Source: Vitellaria paradoxa (Eukaryota > Streptophyta > Magnoliopsida > Ericales > Sapotaceae). From it: DNA of 64,000 nucleotides. Positions within the stretch are counted from its first letter, which is position 1. Each line of letters begins with the position of its first letter. The translations under genes were made by a program, and so were the position numbers. Location: the NCBI GenBank assembly GCA_019916065.1, contig CM034243.1, positions 930,001 to 994,000 of the forward strand, read 5' to 3'. Under the pieces are notes generated by a model. That model saw only the letters and a list, made by a program, of their open reading frames with translations. It did no database searches and was not told the origin of the DNA. Below are positions 1-11,183 of this stretch, in pieces.

Positions 1-55
1 ATGTGCATATGTGTGGGGGTGTGTGTGTGTGTGTATATATATATATATGCTTGTT
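1..55. repeat. Compound GT/AT microsatellite
   Basis: A TG run followed by a TA run opens the window. It is simple-sequence DNA with no coding potential. Nothing else is recognisable between it and the foldback element at 266. Confidence 0.9.
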
Positions 56-265
56 TTGTCATCGGATGATCATTAGGAGCCTAGGAGGTACCTACTTCTT
101 GACTCTAATGACGCTCAAACTTTTAAAGGTTATGGTTTTTGGTCCAAATTAATTGACCCCCGTCAAGTTTGAATCTCTCCATTCCATGACTACATTAAAG
201 TTAAAAGAGGGTAAGACATTTCTTGGCACAAGGAATATGAAAGGAATAGGCAAGAAGGGTTCAAG

Positions 266-521
266 GGGGCTGCAGTGAAGATATCCACCGTAGGGGCTGC
301 AGTGAAAAAATAAAGGGTGGAGATTTATTTACACTTTAATAACATGTGACTTTTAACATTACACATTAATTAAACTTCAATCAGATTTTTAATTTTTTTT
401 TATTTTGAAAATGATTTTAATTAAAACAAATAGGAACCATTGGATTAAATGCAAGCAAATCTCCACTTTTTATTTTTCACTGCAACCCCTGCTGTGGATA
501 TCTTCACTGCAGCCTCCTTAA
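266..521. mobile_element. Foldback-type MITE, about 60-bp terminal inverted repeats
   Basis: The left end (GGGGGCTGCAGTGAAG, then ATATCCACCGTAGGGGCTGC and AGTGAAAAAATAAAGGGTGG) is the near-perfect reverse complement of the right end, which finishes in CTGCAGCCTCC. The arms pair over about 60 bases, including the inner GTGGAGATTT. The middle is AT-rich and has no reading frame. Flanks read TTCAA and TTAAA, so a target duplication is only approximate. A related shorter element lies at 11004-11183 with the same GGGGYTGCAGTG core. It is a non-autonomous DNA transposon; the superfamily is not determined. Confidence 0.8.
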
Positions 522-829
522 ACCCAGCAAGAGGGCGTCTAAGTTATAAATTCTTGACGCTATTACTTATATAATAATGGAAAGAGAGTCAATATTGATG
601 CAAGTTTCAGGGATGAAAAAATAGTTTGTGTTAGGAGAAAAACCTAGCTAGCAAGCTCTGGCTCATTTGCTTTCCTTTTTTCTACTTGGGTTTTTCTTCG
701 TACGAGTATCTTCTTTCTTGATTGAAGTCACCAATTTGACTTGAATGGCACAAAAGGTTGCTTACCCTTTTCTACTTTTCAACTACCACAACTCCTGCAC
801 CCCGGCCCTTTTTAGCTCAAAGTAGAGAG

Positions 830-836
830 AGGGAGG

Positions 837-867
<31 letters not shown>

Positions 868-868
868 C
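830..868. repeat. GA microsatellite
   Basis: Runs of GGGA followed by (GA)n. From 522 to about 1300 there is otherwise AT-rich intergenic sequence with this tract and a CA tract, and no gene I can support. Confidence 0.9.
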
Positions 869-1069
869 AGGTGATGTGAACATAGATTTTGGGAGCTAGG
901 GTTAATTAGCACGTACTGGGTGTTGGAGGTTTAAATATTAAATATTGAGGAAAACAAGGGTCAGACTTGAGAAAAAATAGATCCAAGGGAGAGAGGATGT
1001 AGTCCTTTATCAGTATAGTATTATGATGTTTTTACTTCCTTGTAGTACGCAGAATTATGCATAAATGAA

Positions 1070-1070
<1 letters not shown>

Positions 1071-1101
<31 letters not shown>
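1071..1101. repeat. CA microsatellite
   Basis: An uninterrupted (CA)n tract of about 30 bases. Confidence 0.9.
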
Positions 1102-1307
1102 CGCCCCAGCAATATTAATTGTTAAGTATAGGCTAGGCAATTACCTGGGTGGGAGTGGGAGCTAGCTAGACACAGGGATTTGACATTTGCGTGATGTTAC
1201 TTTCTCACAAGCGCACACACGGCCAGTCTCTCTCCCTCGAAAAGGGGGAGGCTGGCATATGCAATACCAGTTCCTAACATTGAACAGAATAGTTAGATTA
1301 AGGACTT

Positions 1308-1458
1308 GTTTGGTAGATAAAAAAATGTCAAAAGTATAATAAAAGTAAAAAGATGTGACATAAAAATAATATATAAAAAAATTTAATTAGAAGAAAGTAT
1401 AAAAATTAGTTAAAATTTGTGACTTTTAGTAAGTTTTGGTGTAGTCAAACAGGCCCTA
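1308..1458. mobile_element. MITE-like element, family E
   Basis: An AT-rich block bounded by TTGTTTGGTAGA on the left and GTAGTCAAACAGGCC on the right, the GTTTG/CAAAC terminal pairing typical of many small plant MITEs. Its interior (AATTTAATTAGAAG and similar) resembles the reverse complement of the blocks near 2295, 16310 and 27075. Non-coding. Confidence 0.5.
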
Positions 1459-1619
1459 AGTTTTAGCTGTCAAAGTTTAGATATATTAATATTATTTTAG
1501 TTTTAAAAAAAAAAATATATTTAAATTCATTAAATTTTAAATTAACAGTACGAATTACAAGTTACAGAATTGATATAGTAATAGTACAACTCCCTCCAAA
1601 TTCTTCTCCTCCTTTTAGG

Positions 1620-1757
1620 ATGCCTTTGATTTGTTAAAAATTGTCAAAAAAATTTTAAAAATCTTTGAAAATTTTTTTAAAAATTATTCATTTTTATCTC
1701 ATTACATAAATCATTATTTCACAAATTATCTCACTTTTTATCATTCTAAACAAACTC
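1620..1757. mobile_element. MITE-like element, family G
   Basis: Starts near GCCTTTGATTTG and ends near CATTCTAAACAAACTC. The ending TCTCACTTTTTATCATTCTAAAC recurs, with changes, at 39940-39970, 48765-48785, 25155-25180 and 13235-13260, which marks a dispersed family. No coding potential. Confidence 0.5.
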
Positions 1758-2289
1758 TTACTCTTTCTGCGGCACAATTCTCCAAGACTGTAGAGCGTTG
1801 AAATCTGGAGCCAGTGTCGTCTTCTCCGTTTGTCACTCTAATGTACAGTCTAGTGTTGAGAGGCATTCTCCATCTAATATTCCATGCATATATAGGTGAA
1901 GTGTACGTACAACAGTGGAAAAGTAAGTAGAACTGGAAGACTACCATTGACATTTGAGAAAGTTTCCAAAATATATGAGACTACTAATGTTGTGGCTAGC
2001 CATAAAGTCCCAATTAATATGCACCATATATGCTTGTCTTTATATATGACAAACAATGGCCATACCTATAACCTTAAGTGAGAAGCAGCTAAGATAAAAT
2101 TTTTTAATATTTTGAGAAAGTAAAATAATATTATATTATAATTTAAAGAGAGCAAAACTTCATCTATTAATAAAAATTCTAAAAAAATTGAAAATACACA
2201 AGAAAATTTTAAAAATTTTAGATGGAAGGAGTGACCCTAATTGCCCTCTTGAGTCTGATTTTGCTCGTCAGCTAGGTGGACACTTATTT

Positions 2290-2432
2290 GTGCTTCTTAC
2301 AAAAGAGTATTTGATTTCTCAAAATTAATTAAAGTTTATTAATTTTTTATATTTTTTACTAATCAAATTTTATCATATATCACTTTTACATTAAATTTTT
2401 ATATAATGCTTTTTTACTATTCAAACACCATC
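2290..2432. mobile_element. MITE-like element, family E
   Basis: AAAAGAGTATTTGATT on the left and ATTCAAACACCATC on the right bracket an AT-rich block. The same order of words (AAAATTAATTAAAGTTTATTAAT, a stretch of T, then CACTTTTACATTAAATTTTTAT) occurs at 16310-16455. It is non-coding and probably a short non-autonomous transposon. Confidence 0.55.
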
Positions 2433-2566
2433 AAAATTGAATTATATTTATTTATGTATATAGAGCTCAGTCTTCTAATTTATCCACCTGATCGAATGGA
2501 AGGCCGAGAACGAGTGGTTCTTTCTTCTACCTTCATGGACAAATAATAATTGAAACGCATATATAA

Positions 2567-2568
<2 letters not shown>

Positions 2569-2616
<48 letters not shown>
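2569..2616. repeat. AT microsatellite
   Basis: (AT)n of about 46 bases. The sequence between 2617 and 4560 holds further short CA, AT and TA tracts (2758-2771, 2795-2812, 3183-3220), T-rich DNA at 3590-3900 and no gene I can support. Confidence 0.9.
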
Positions 2617-2619
<3 letters not shown>

Positions 2620-4561
2620 CTCTGCTTTAATCATGCACAGAAAATTAATTAAGTCTTGGTCACGAGTGCGACCATTGGACCACAAGGCCTACTAGCTAGC
2701 TAGGACTCAGATAAAGAAAAATTTTAGGATGGGGGGTTTTGGCGCAAAGTGAGTGCTACACACACACACACTCTCACAAACAACTACATGACCTATATAT
2801 ATATATATATATATCATGTTTGACTTAACGGATTGGATTATTCAATTGTTTGTGCCCTCTGGTAAAGGGCATGCATGCATAATAGCCAGCTGATAATTTC
2901 AATTGGTCGGTCACATCTGGGCCAGTGCTACTACTACAGGGAGTATTTCTTCTCTCCACAATAATATATGTTTTGTTCTCGTCTTTTTTTTTTGGTTTGT
3001 CTCGACTGTGAAAATTTTGGCGCAAATATTTCTTTGTCTGAAATTAATCTCTACCTACCTTCATTTATGCAGTTCTGGCTTTCTTAAATTCATCTTGTCA
3101 CAGATGACACTGATAAGAAAACGAAAGAACAGTTTGAGGCTTTTGATGAGATCGAAATAACATGCACATATACACATATAAATATATATATATATAAATA
3201 AATATATATATATATATACATATACAGGAAGTTGATCGAACAAACTATGAATTCTAATTGAAAGAGTACTGAATGGAACATGTGGAGTGTCGTACTCCAA
3301 AGCGTAGCCAGAAAGGAAAATTTGTGACTGATGATATAATTAATTATAAGGACTCTTAATTTGGACACGGTGCTAATTTAATTTTGGATGATTCATATTA
3401 ATGTGGTGATCATGTTCTCTGTCTATGTCGTTTGTTGGTTAATATATAGCGAACTTTCATGAGCAATTCTTCCATTACACACTTAATTCAATTTGATGAA
3501 TCATCAATACAAATTTTTTAAAATACAAATATTTTGCATATATAAAAAATTACATCATGTAACACAATCTTAGTTCTAAATTTGTTGGTGTCGATTACAT
3601 AAATTTTCTTTTTATTGATCATGTTTGTAGTAGATTTTTTTTGTGACATTTATTTATTTATTTATTTTTATCAATTTCAGTTTATATAGCCATAGGACTA
3701 TCTTTTGTCTTTTTTTTTTTTTTACATTTTTTGCTTCAATACAATTGCTTTTCTTTATTGATAAATGACATTCTCCTAACTTTTCTTTTATCAGAGTATC
3801 TCAATTTTTTTTTCAGATATATTAATTTTTTGTTTTATCTTTCTTTTATTATTATATATTTATCTTAACATTTTTATTTTTATTGTGCTCATCTTATGAT
3901 ATGTTACTTTTTAATGACCTAACCCCCTATACCACATAGCATAGCTAGTCTTATGGTCATCCAATAATATTCGATATGCTCAACATCTAAAGCACGTCTC
4001 CATTATAATTTAACCACTCAATTGGAATCCATGGATGACATCATTTTCAATACGTACGCTTGCATAAATAATTGATGTAAGATACTAAAGTGAACGCTTT
4101 TTTTACACTTCTTTCATTGATAATTTTGATTTTATTGAAATTAGAATATATGTATTATGATTTAATCCTAGTTATTGAAAATCTTTTAACCCTAAAGTAT
4201 GCCTCAAAAGTTAAAAAGTTATGATTAACTCTAGATCTAGTTTCATCGATTAATATAAATTTTTTTGGGGCGAACATACACTAGATAATATCGTTTTGAA
4301 TGTAGTTAGTATTTTTTAAATTAATATTGTTAATATTTTAACTTTTTTATTTCGTCTTAAATATTTTTTTATTTAAAATTTTAATTTTTTTGGCAATTTT
4401 AAGCATACATGTTAAATCAATCTAAACAAAAATTTAAAAATAAGATTAAAAAATTGCTAATGGTTGCCAAAACAATCCTTAAGCCCATTATTAGAATGAA
4501 TTGATCATGATTTTTTTATTTTTATGTTTTACATGAAGTGATGTTAAACATTAAAAAAATT

Positions 4562-5710
4562 CACCACAAGAAAATAAAGTATAGGCAAAAAAAGTTTTCG
4601 AGAAAACTTATTTCCTCACTAATAGTAGGTTCTAGGTGAGGAAAAAAATATTTCCTCACAAATAGTTTGAATGGTTTTTCTGAGGAAAAATTTTTTCGCT
4701 ATTAGCTATATTTTGTGAGGATTTTCGATTTTTATTGCTATAAAGCTGAAAATATGGCGCCAAAACAAAGTAATGCGTCAGAAGAGATTTGGATAGTACT
4801 ATAGGCGAGAAAATTTAGTTTCCTCACCAAGAATAGGGTATAGGTAAGGAGATATCTATTTCCTCACTAATAGTTAAGCAACTTTTTTTTACTATAAGTA
4901 AGGAAATATCCGTTTTCTTGCTAATAGTTAAGCAAAATTTGGGGAGTATTATAGGCGAGGAAATTTAGTTTCCTCACTAATAGTGGAGTATAAGCAAAGA
5001 AATATCAATTTCTTTACTAATAGTTAAGCAAATTTTTTTTTTTTTTAACTATAGGCGAGAAACTTTAGTTTCCTTACCAATAGTCAATCGTACAATATAA
5101 ATTTTTTTAAAATAATTCATTTAGGCAAATAAATTACTTTACTATGATAAAATTTTTTAATTCTAAGTGTTTTTAAAAATATCTTTTATTATAAAAAATT
5201 TAAATTAATTTTTTTAAAAGAAAAATACTTATGGTTTGTAGATTTAATTTTATCTAAGAAAAAATATTTTGAAAAACTAAAATAAATTTATTTTCATTTA
5301 TATTTTTATCAATCATATAAAAATAAATTGTAATTTATTTTATATTTTAATCAAATAGGAAATTTATATGAAATATATTTTATTAAACTATTTTAATAAA
5401 TAATATAATTAAATTAATAGTTAATTTAATTAAATAAATTATTATGAATTTTGTTAAATTATTTCAATAAATAATATAATTAAATTATTTAAACTAATAT
5501 TAAATATATATTTTTTCAATTATTTTCAACTAAATTAATATGAAATATAATTAAATTAATATTAAAATTACTTTAATTTTTATCGAACCATTAAATTTCC
5601 GATAAGGATTTCTTAAAGAGTATAGGTGGGAAACTGAAATTTCCTCGCTAAAAGGTGAGTTTAGGCAAGGAAATTTTAATTTCCTCACTAAAAATCTAAA
5701 TAATTCATGT
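4562..5710 (+). mobile_element. CACTA (En/Spm)-like transposon terminus with subterminal repeats
   Basis: The block opens with CACCACAAGAAAAT, one base away from the usual CACTACAAGAAAA end of plant CACTA elements. It is followed by at least seven copies of a short unit of the form TATAGGCGAGGAAATTT, AGTTTCCTCACTAATAGT, at about 4583, 4800, 4850, 4905, 4948, 4985 and 5053, with two more at 5618-5690. Each unit is itself a small hairpin (GAGGAAA paired with TTTCCTC). Clustered subterminal repeats of this kind are a hallmark of CACTA elements. The opposite end (expected TTTTCTTGTGGTG or TTTTCTTGTAGTG) was not found in the window, so the element is either incomplete or decayed. An AT-rich tandem stretch lies inside at 5340-5580. 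Confidence 0.6.
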
Positions 5711-6720
5711 TTTCTATTCACTACTGCAGCCAATTCATATTTTTTGTTCCCGTTGCTTTTCTATCTCTACACACACTACATATATACTTGCACTTTTGAT
5801 AAACCTCTATATCTCTCTCGTTTCTACAGTAAAGTTTGTCTCTGAACCCTAACTGGTAAGTTCCACTTCTTCTCACCCTCTAACAAACATGACATTTTCA
5901 TTTGCTTGAGCATCATTTTTATCTTTGTTAAGAACTTCATTTGTTCTCTTTTCATTTTTTGAATAATTTGCCCACCCAAGTTCTATTGATTATTTGGAGG
6001 ATATTTGTTATCTCAAATATCACCAACAAATTTGTATGGTTACGGTGCAAATATTGTGAAGGATTTTTGACCTTGATGTGTGCAAGCATGTGGACGTTGC
6101 GGCTACTGAGGTGGAAAAGACAATGTTAGCTCCAACTATTATGAATGAGATAAGTGGTAAGGATCATCAGCTGGCATTGTCAAGGGTGGTGCTGACTCTA
6201 CGTCTAAATTTGACTGAGTATTTGTTTCCGTCTTACAGGATACCTCTCATGACTCTAGGGATTGGCCACTGAAAAGCTGTGAAATCCAATCCTGAAGGTA
6301 CATCTATCTCCCAAGCGCATCGCTAGATTAGGTTTTACTGCCACATATCAATGATCCGATTAGATTAGTCTTCTCTCTCACATCAAAAGTTTTGCTAGCT
6401 TCTCTATTTATTTTATTTATTTATTTATCTTTGTTGTAATGATTTTGGCTTATAACTAGAAAATTCAAGGGAATATCAAATTTTTGCTCTAAAATGTTGT
6501 CTTTATTTGTAAAAAAAAGTAAGGAAGATGACAACTAAACTTAAGAAAGGTCTGGGACCATAACGAGCAGCGCACAAACCAAAATAGTTATTGCTAGAAG
6601 TAGAGGAAACAGTTTAAAATGTAATGGAGATGAGTTAGATGATCCAGATCTGCCCAAGTAAGCCTTATTATTTCCATTCCCTTTTCAATAAATTATCCTT
6701 TTGGTGTTTGACTAATATTT
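5711..6720 (+). other. Possible internal part of the CACTA-like element; decayed
   Basis: Right after the subterminal repeats comes a transcript-leader-like stretch (CTCTATATCTCTCTCGTTTC near 5806-5825, then a possible splice donor ACTGGTAAG near 5851). This is what one would expect where a CACTA transposase gene begins. Two short open frames follow (5941-6129 and 6078-6272), but neither resembles a transposase domain that I recognise. I infer a remnant of the mobile element's coding unit or a captured fragment; no function can be given. Confidence 0.3.
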
Positions 6721-7799
6721 TTTTGTAATTTAAAGTTAGTAGATTTTGGTAAGTTAACAATCAGGACAATAGCATTTATATTTAACTGTATAGTTATGAG
6801 GTCTCTTGCTTGATCTTCTTGTTTATTAAATTGTACGGTTACGATTATTTAGCTAGGTGTTAGAGGCAGCTGTCTTGGAGAGCAATTGGCCTCTAATCAT
6901 CAACTTGTTGTCACACAAAAATTTGAAAATTCATTGGCTAAATTGTTGAAAAAATTAATTCTTAAAGAGTTTTAAAGTTGGATAATATAATAGGTACAAA
7001 TAACGTAGACAACTTCCTAATACATCGAATAACTTCCTAATGCATACATATATTTCGTGGATCCCTTGTCCCACCATGTACCATTTTTTCAAAGAATTAG
7101 TTGTGCAACTTTATTGTTGGACTTCAGTAATCAAAGCGGATTATTCTCATGTAACATATAAAAGGAGACAGCACCAAAGGGAAATTCTTTTTCTTCGCTT
7201 TTTTATATATATCATAACTATTGTATTTCTGTTTCTGTTTCTTATGATGCATGGACTCGCTTTCGAAAATGAAAAAGAAAGAATAGTTGTTCTCACAAGA
7301 ATTGGCTCTCAATGTCATGCTTTTGAAAGGTGCATATTATGTTGACAGAATGCTAAAATTTATTTTTTTTACACAAAAATCTCAATGAAGATTATCTATG
7401 AATATCCTTTTGTTTGATCTTCTTGTTTTGGCCAATGTCATCCTAGAGGAATACAATAAATAAAAAATAAATAAAGAATCCCTGCAATTCTTGCCAAGTT
7501 ACTGCTTAGTGAGGATTTTAGATGCACCATTCTTGTTGGAACATGTTTAGCTTTCAATAAGTACAAGAAGATTGATACCATAGCTCTCCTCTTCTGCTTT
7601 TCTCAGTGGCACTGTAGAATGCTACCTGATTGATCGTTTATTCAAGAGGACATAATAAACAGTGGATTAAAAGAAAGTTGCGTTTAGGTGTAAGAATTTT
7701 AGCATTTTTTCTCTCAAATTTCGTCAATTGTAAGCTTGTGTTGTCTGGCATAAAATATTTTATTATTAAAATATACATCACAAAAACAATATAAATATA

Positions 7800-7965
7800 G
7801 GGTATGTTTGGCGTTGTATAAAACTGTATAAAATAGTATAAAATTGTAAAAGTAAATGTCTCATAATTCGTGCAGTGAGTAAAGAATTTAAATTTTATTA
7901 TCTCGTAATTCATGTTTGTAGAGATTTTAAAAATTTTTTTTTTTTGAGAGCTCCAAACGGAGCCA
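7800..7965 (+). mobile_element. MITE, family B, copy 1
   Basis: Bounded by GGTATGTTTGGCGTTG and CTCCAAACGGAGCC. The interior words TATAAAATAGTATAAAATTG, GTGCAGTGAGTAAAG and TTTGTAGAGATTT recur in the same order at 49722-49872 and inverted at 40601-40770. The three copies mark one family. It is non-coding. From 6720 to 7800 I see only AT-rich intergenic DNA. Confidence 0.7.
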
Positions 7966-8113
7966 TACTACATCCCTCAAATTTTAATAATCTCACATGA
8001 ACCATTTCAAAAACTTTAATTAGTTCATGTTTATTTTTCTTTTCATCCTCGGCATTTGGAAATGAAATTCTTAAGAAATTTTGGTAATTTTTTTGCTAAA
8101 ATTGCTAGAAGCA

Positions 8114-8128
8114 ACTTTTTATACGTTT
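8114..8128. repeat. Left target-site duplication of the LINE
   Basis: ACTTTTTATACGTTT, identical to 8476-8490 on the other side of the LINE fragment. Confidence 0.9.
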
Positions 8129-8475
8129 GCTAAACCAAACCAAACCAAGCTTTTTCCCACTAGGTGGGGTCGGCTATATAGATTTGTCGACGTCAATTAG
8201 ATCTGTTTAGGGCCATGTCCTCCGATAGATTTAGGTAGGTTAGGTCGTATTTAATAGTTTTTTTTAACTTCTCTTGAGTCTTCCTCTACCTCTACTACTC
8301 ATAGCAATCTCCATAGTTTCACACCTTCTAACAGGTGCCTCTGCTGGACGCCTTCTAATATGGCCAAACCATCTTAATCGGGTTTCTCTCATTTTATCTT
8401 CAATCGGTGCTATTCTTACTTTACCCTTAATCTCATTGTTCCTAATCTTATCTTTACTTGTAATCCCGCACATCC
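8129..8475 (-). mobile_element. 5'-truncated RTE-type LINE, with 15-bp target duplication
   Basis: On the minus strand an open frame (8473 to 8264) encodes the C-terminal end of an RTE-type LINE polyprotein. The stretch around KMRETRLRWFGHIRRRP and APVRRCE is the typical motif following the reverse transcriptase in plant RTE elements. The 3' end carries the usual tail of these elements (CCCACTAGGTGGGGTCGGCT seen on the plus strand) and a simple TTGGTTTGGTTT run at 8131-8148. Both flanks carry the identical 15-bp direct repeat ACTTTTTATACGTTT (8114-8128 and 8476-8490). Only the last ~350 bases were inserted, so it is a dead-on-arrival copy made by target-primed reverse transcription. Confidence 0.9.
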
Positions 8476-8739
8476 ACTTTTTATACGTTTAATAAAAATT
8501 TAAAATTTTTAGCGACTTTTAAGAATTTTAATTTAATTTTTATTATTTGATAAAAAGTTAGAGAAATTTTTATTTTAATAAATTTTCATTGTTTGATAAA
8601 AAAGTTAAAAAAAAATTAGAAACTTTTAAAGTATTGCCAAATGTTAGAAGGATAAAGATTATTAAAAATTTTTCTTTTTATTTTTCACTCCCAAACAGAG
8701 CCTAGGTCAAAAAAAAGCCAACCGATCCATCTTCACATA

Positions 8740-9035
8740 GAGAACGCGTAAAAGTCGCCGCGGAATTAGGAAGCTGAAAACCACGAAGAAAAAAACAAAA
8801 CAAGAAAGCGAAATCTGAAAGAAAGTCATATCCATATCATCATCAATACATACATACATACGTACGTATGGAGAGAGAGAGAGAGAGAGAGAGAGTTTGT
8901 GTAGAGCAAGAGAGAGAGTGCGGAGTGGCCCCTGAGCCTAGCTGCCGGTCGTCGTCTCGAATTCTTCGCCACTGCAAAAAGGGTCGCGGCAAACGAGGGT
9001 CCCTTCTGTCAATAAAGAAGGAAATTAATAAAATA
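8740..9035 (+). other. GC-richer, transcript-leader-like island with GA repeat
   Basis: In an AT-rich background this stretch has CG-containing words (GTCGCCGCGGAATT, GCCGGTCGTCGTCTCG, GGGTCGCGGCAAACG), a (GA)n tract at 8868-8895 and AATAAA motifs at 9011-9036. Those traits suit a 5' untranslated region or a short non-coding transcript. A 63-residue open frame starting at 8868 is mostly the GA repeat translated and is not convincing as a protein. Confidence 0.25.
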
Positions 9036-9334
9036 CTGTTCCATTTATTTTTTATTTAAATTCAAATTAATTTTTGTGGTGCATTACAATTTTTAAATAG
9101 TGGGTTTCTTTTATCAGGCATCTCTCAATTACCCAACCACTCTTCTGACACTCACTCATATGGCTACTCATTAATTTTTTGGATTCCCTTTCTTATTATT
9201 ATTTTGACGATGATGATTTATTTGTAAAATGGGTTTGTTTATCATCGTACGTACAATCTCATGTCTCATCATCCTACCGTCCGTGATAGCTCTTTTTTAA
9301 TTTTTCTAGGCTTTCTAGGGTGATGATACCAATT

Positions 9335-9360
9335 CCCCCCCCCCCCCCCCCAAAAAAAAA
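9335..9360. repeat. C17 then A9 homopolymers
   Basis: Seventeen C followed directly by nine A. Simple sequence only. The G-rich complementary strand could stack. Confidence 0.9.
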
Positions 9361-9407
9361 TCCAGCGCCTGTTTTAAATTTTGGCCACCTTTTTCTTTTT
9401 TCATTTT

Positions 9408-9634
9408 TGTTTAACGTTTGGCAAGGATACTAAAAATTGTTAAAAATTTATTTATTTTTAACAAATAATTAAAAATTATTAAAAAATTTTGAAAATAACT
9501 TAAAATTTTTTAACTTTCAATCAAATTATAAAAAATTATTAAAAATTTTACTAAATACATCAAAAGTTTTAACTACTAAACATTATAAAAAATTTCTAAA
9601 AAATTACACTTATTTATGCAACTAAACTGAGCCT
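9408..9634. mobile_element. MITE-like element
   Basis: A TTTAACGTTTGGCAAGG start and an ACTAAACTGAGCC end enclose repeated AAAAATTATTAAAAATT words. It has the layout of the other GTTTGG-ended MITEs in the window and no coding potential. 9635-10345 holds AT-rich DNA without a gene. Confidence 0.45.
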
Positions 9635-10346
9635 ACATCCGAGACAGATTTATCACCGTGTTATTTTGAGAAGGCAATCATATATAATATTACTGCTGCA
9701 CTTCTTATTTATACTATTATACAGAGGAAAGATCAGGGGTATTGATGAAACTTAAAGTTTAAAAAAAAAAAAATTAGTTTTGAAAAAACTTTTTTAGTTA
9801 CTAAAAATATCCATCCACCTCCCATCAAATTTAAATTTTACATCAAACAACCTTTAAATTAAGTCATTTTAAAAATTTCAAAATTTTAACAACCACATTA
9901 TTTTACATTTATACTACTAATAAAATTACACATATGAAGTGATAATCACACATGTTGTGTGTGTACCTCTAATTTTTATCATATTAAAATACTTTTATTA
10001 TGTTATTAATAATCGATTATTACAATAAATGAAACAAAAAATTTATTATAATATCATTTTCATTTTAAAAGACTCACAAAATTACTTTTCTATTATATTT
10101 GTGTCGTTGTTGCATTGCTGTGCATATATAGATTTTTAATAAATTTAAACCAAAAAAAAATGTACACCGCCAAAATGATTGGTGGGGAAATTTATAATTA
10201 AAATAGACTTTATAGATTTATTATTTTTAAGTAATCAATATACCTGCAAGTATTTTAACTCATTCTAATTACTTCTATTTTAAGATTGTTTTTATTGTGA
10301 AGGACGTTAAATAAATTAACATACAGATGGCACATATCAACATTGG

Positions 10347-10984
10347 CACCGTTTGGAGTGTCAAGAAACAAAATAAAAGAAAATAAACTTTCAATCATCT
10401 CTATAAATCACTAAAATTCTCTATTACACATTTACACATTCTCATATTTATTAATTTTAAAAAATTTCAATATTTCGCTAAAAAAATGGAAGGAGGTTAA
10501 CCGAGTGTGTAAATTTTTTTGACAATCATATTCTTCGAGTTGAAAATTTTCAAACAAGTACCATTGTCGCAATTTTATGCTAATGTTTTTGAATCCATTG
10601 GAACAGATTTATGAATTTTTTGAATCCATTAGAACGGTTTTTTCAAATTTGTTCTAATGGATTCAAAAAATTCGTAACGGTTTTGGTGTTGTGCATTTCT
10701 AAAGAAAATTTTTTGAACCCGTTAGAACAAATTTGAAAAATCATTCTAATGGTTTACTACTGTCGAGAGAAAGAGTAAAACTATTGTATAGAATATTGAG
10801 TGTTATTTTTTTGAATCCGTTAGAACAGATTTGAGAAACCATTCTAATGATTTATTACTGTTTTTATCTCAAAAAAATGCGATTTAGAAAGAAAATAACA
10901 AACGCCAAAATTAACAAAAAATCACGTTTTATCTCAACTTATCTTATTTTTTTTCTTATTTTTTACCACTCCAAACACTACCAT
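10347..10984 (+). mobile_element. MITE, family D, copy 1, with internal hairpins
   Basis: Perfect 10-bp inverted ends GTTTGGAGTG (10351-10360) and CACTCCAAAC (10967-10976). The inside carries several copies of the word GAATCCGTTAGAACAGATTT in both orientations, and a perfect 23-bp inverted repeat (10613-10635 with 10651-10673, 15-base loop). A second copy with the same order of words lies at 22263-22795. It is non-autonomous and non-coding; small open frames across it are chance. Confidence 0.75.
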
Positions 10985-11003
10985 AGTTGGTTACTAGGTT
11001 ATA

Positions 11004-11183
11004 GGGGTGCAGTAGATTTTTCACTGCAGGGACTACGGTGTTCAAATCAAGAGTTAGGATGTAATCAAGGTAACTTTAACTGAATTAATACATCCTATTT
11101 GATAAAATCAATAAAACTTGATTACATCCCGATCTTTGATTTGAACACTGCAACCCCTGCAATAAAAAATACACTATAGCCCC
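11004..11183. mobile_element. Foldback MITE related to 266-521
   Basis: An almost fully palindromic element. The left arm starts GGGGTGCAGTAG and runs through CACTGCAGGGACTACGGTG and TTCAAATCAAGAG. The right arm mirrors it through GATTTGAACACTGCAACCCC and ends CTATAGCCCC. The arms are about 70 bases with a short AT-rich middle. The CACTGCAGGG / TGCAACCCCTG core is shared with the element at 266. Confidence 0.75.

Larger units (their letters stand above)
8030..8703. mobile_element. MITE-like AT-rich block split by a LINE insertion
   Basis: AAATTCTTAAGAAATTTTGG on the left and ACTTTTAAGAATTTTAATT and CACTCCCAAACAGAGCC on the right look like parts of one AT-rich MITE. They are separated by the LINE fragment at 8129-8475 and its 15-bp target duplication. 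The outer limits are approximate. Confidence 0.45.

Noticed and set aside
3061..3368. Tyr/Ile-rich minus-strand frames
   Set aside because: They translate a TA microsatellite (IYIYIY).
4583..5690. Short repeats at regular spacing that might suggest a CRISPR array
   Set aside because: Plant nuclear DNA, units are degenerate and self-complementary, spacing is irregular; a CACTA subterminal region explains them.
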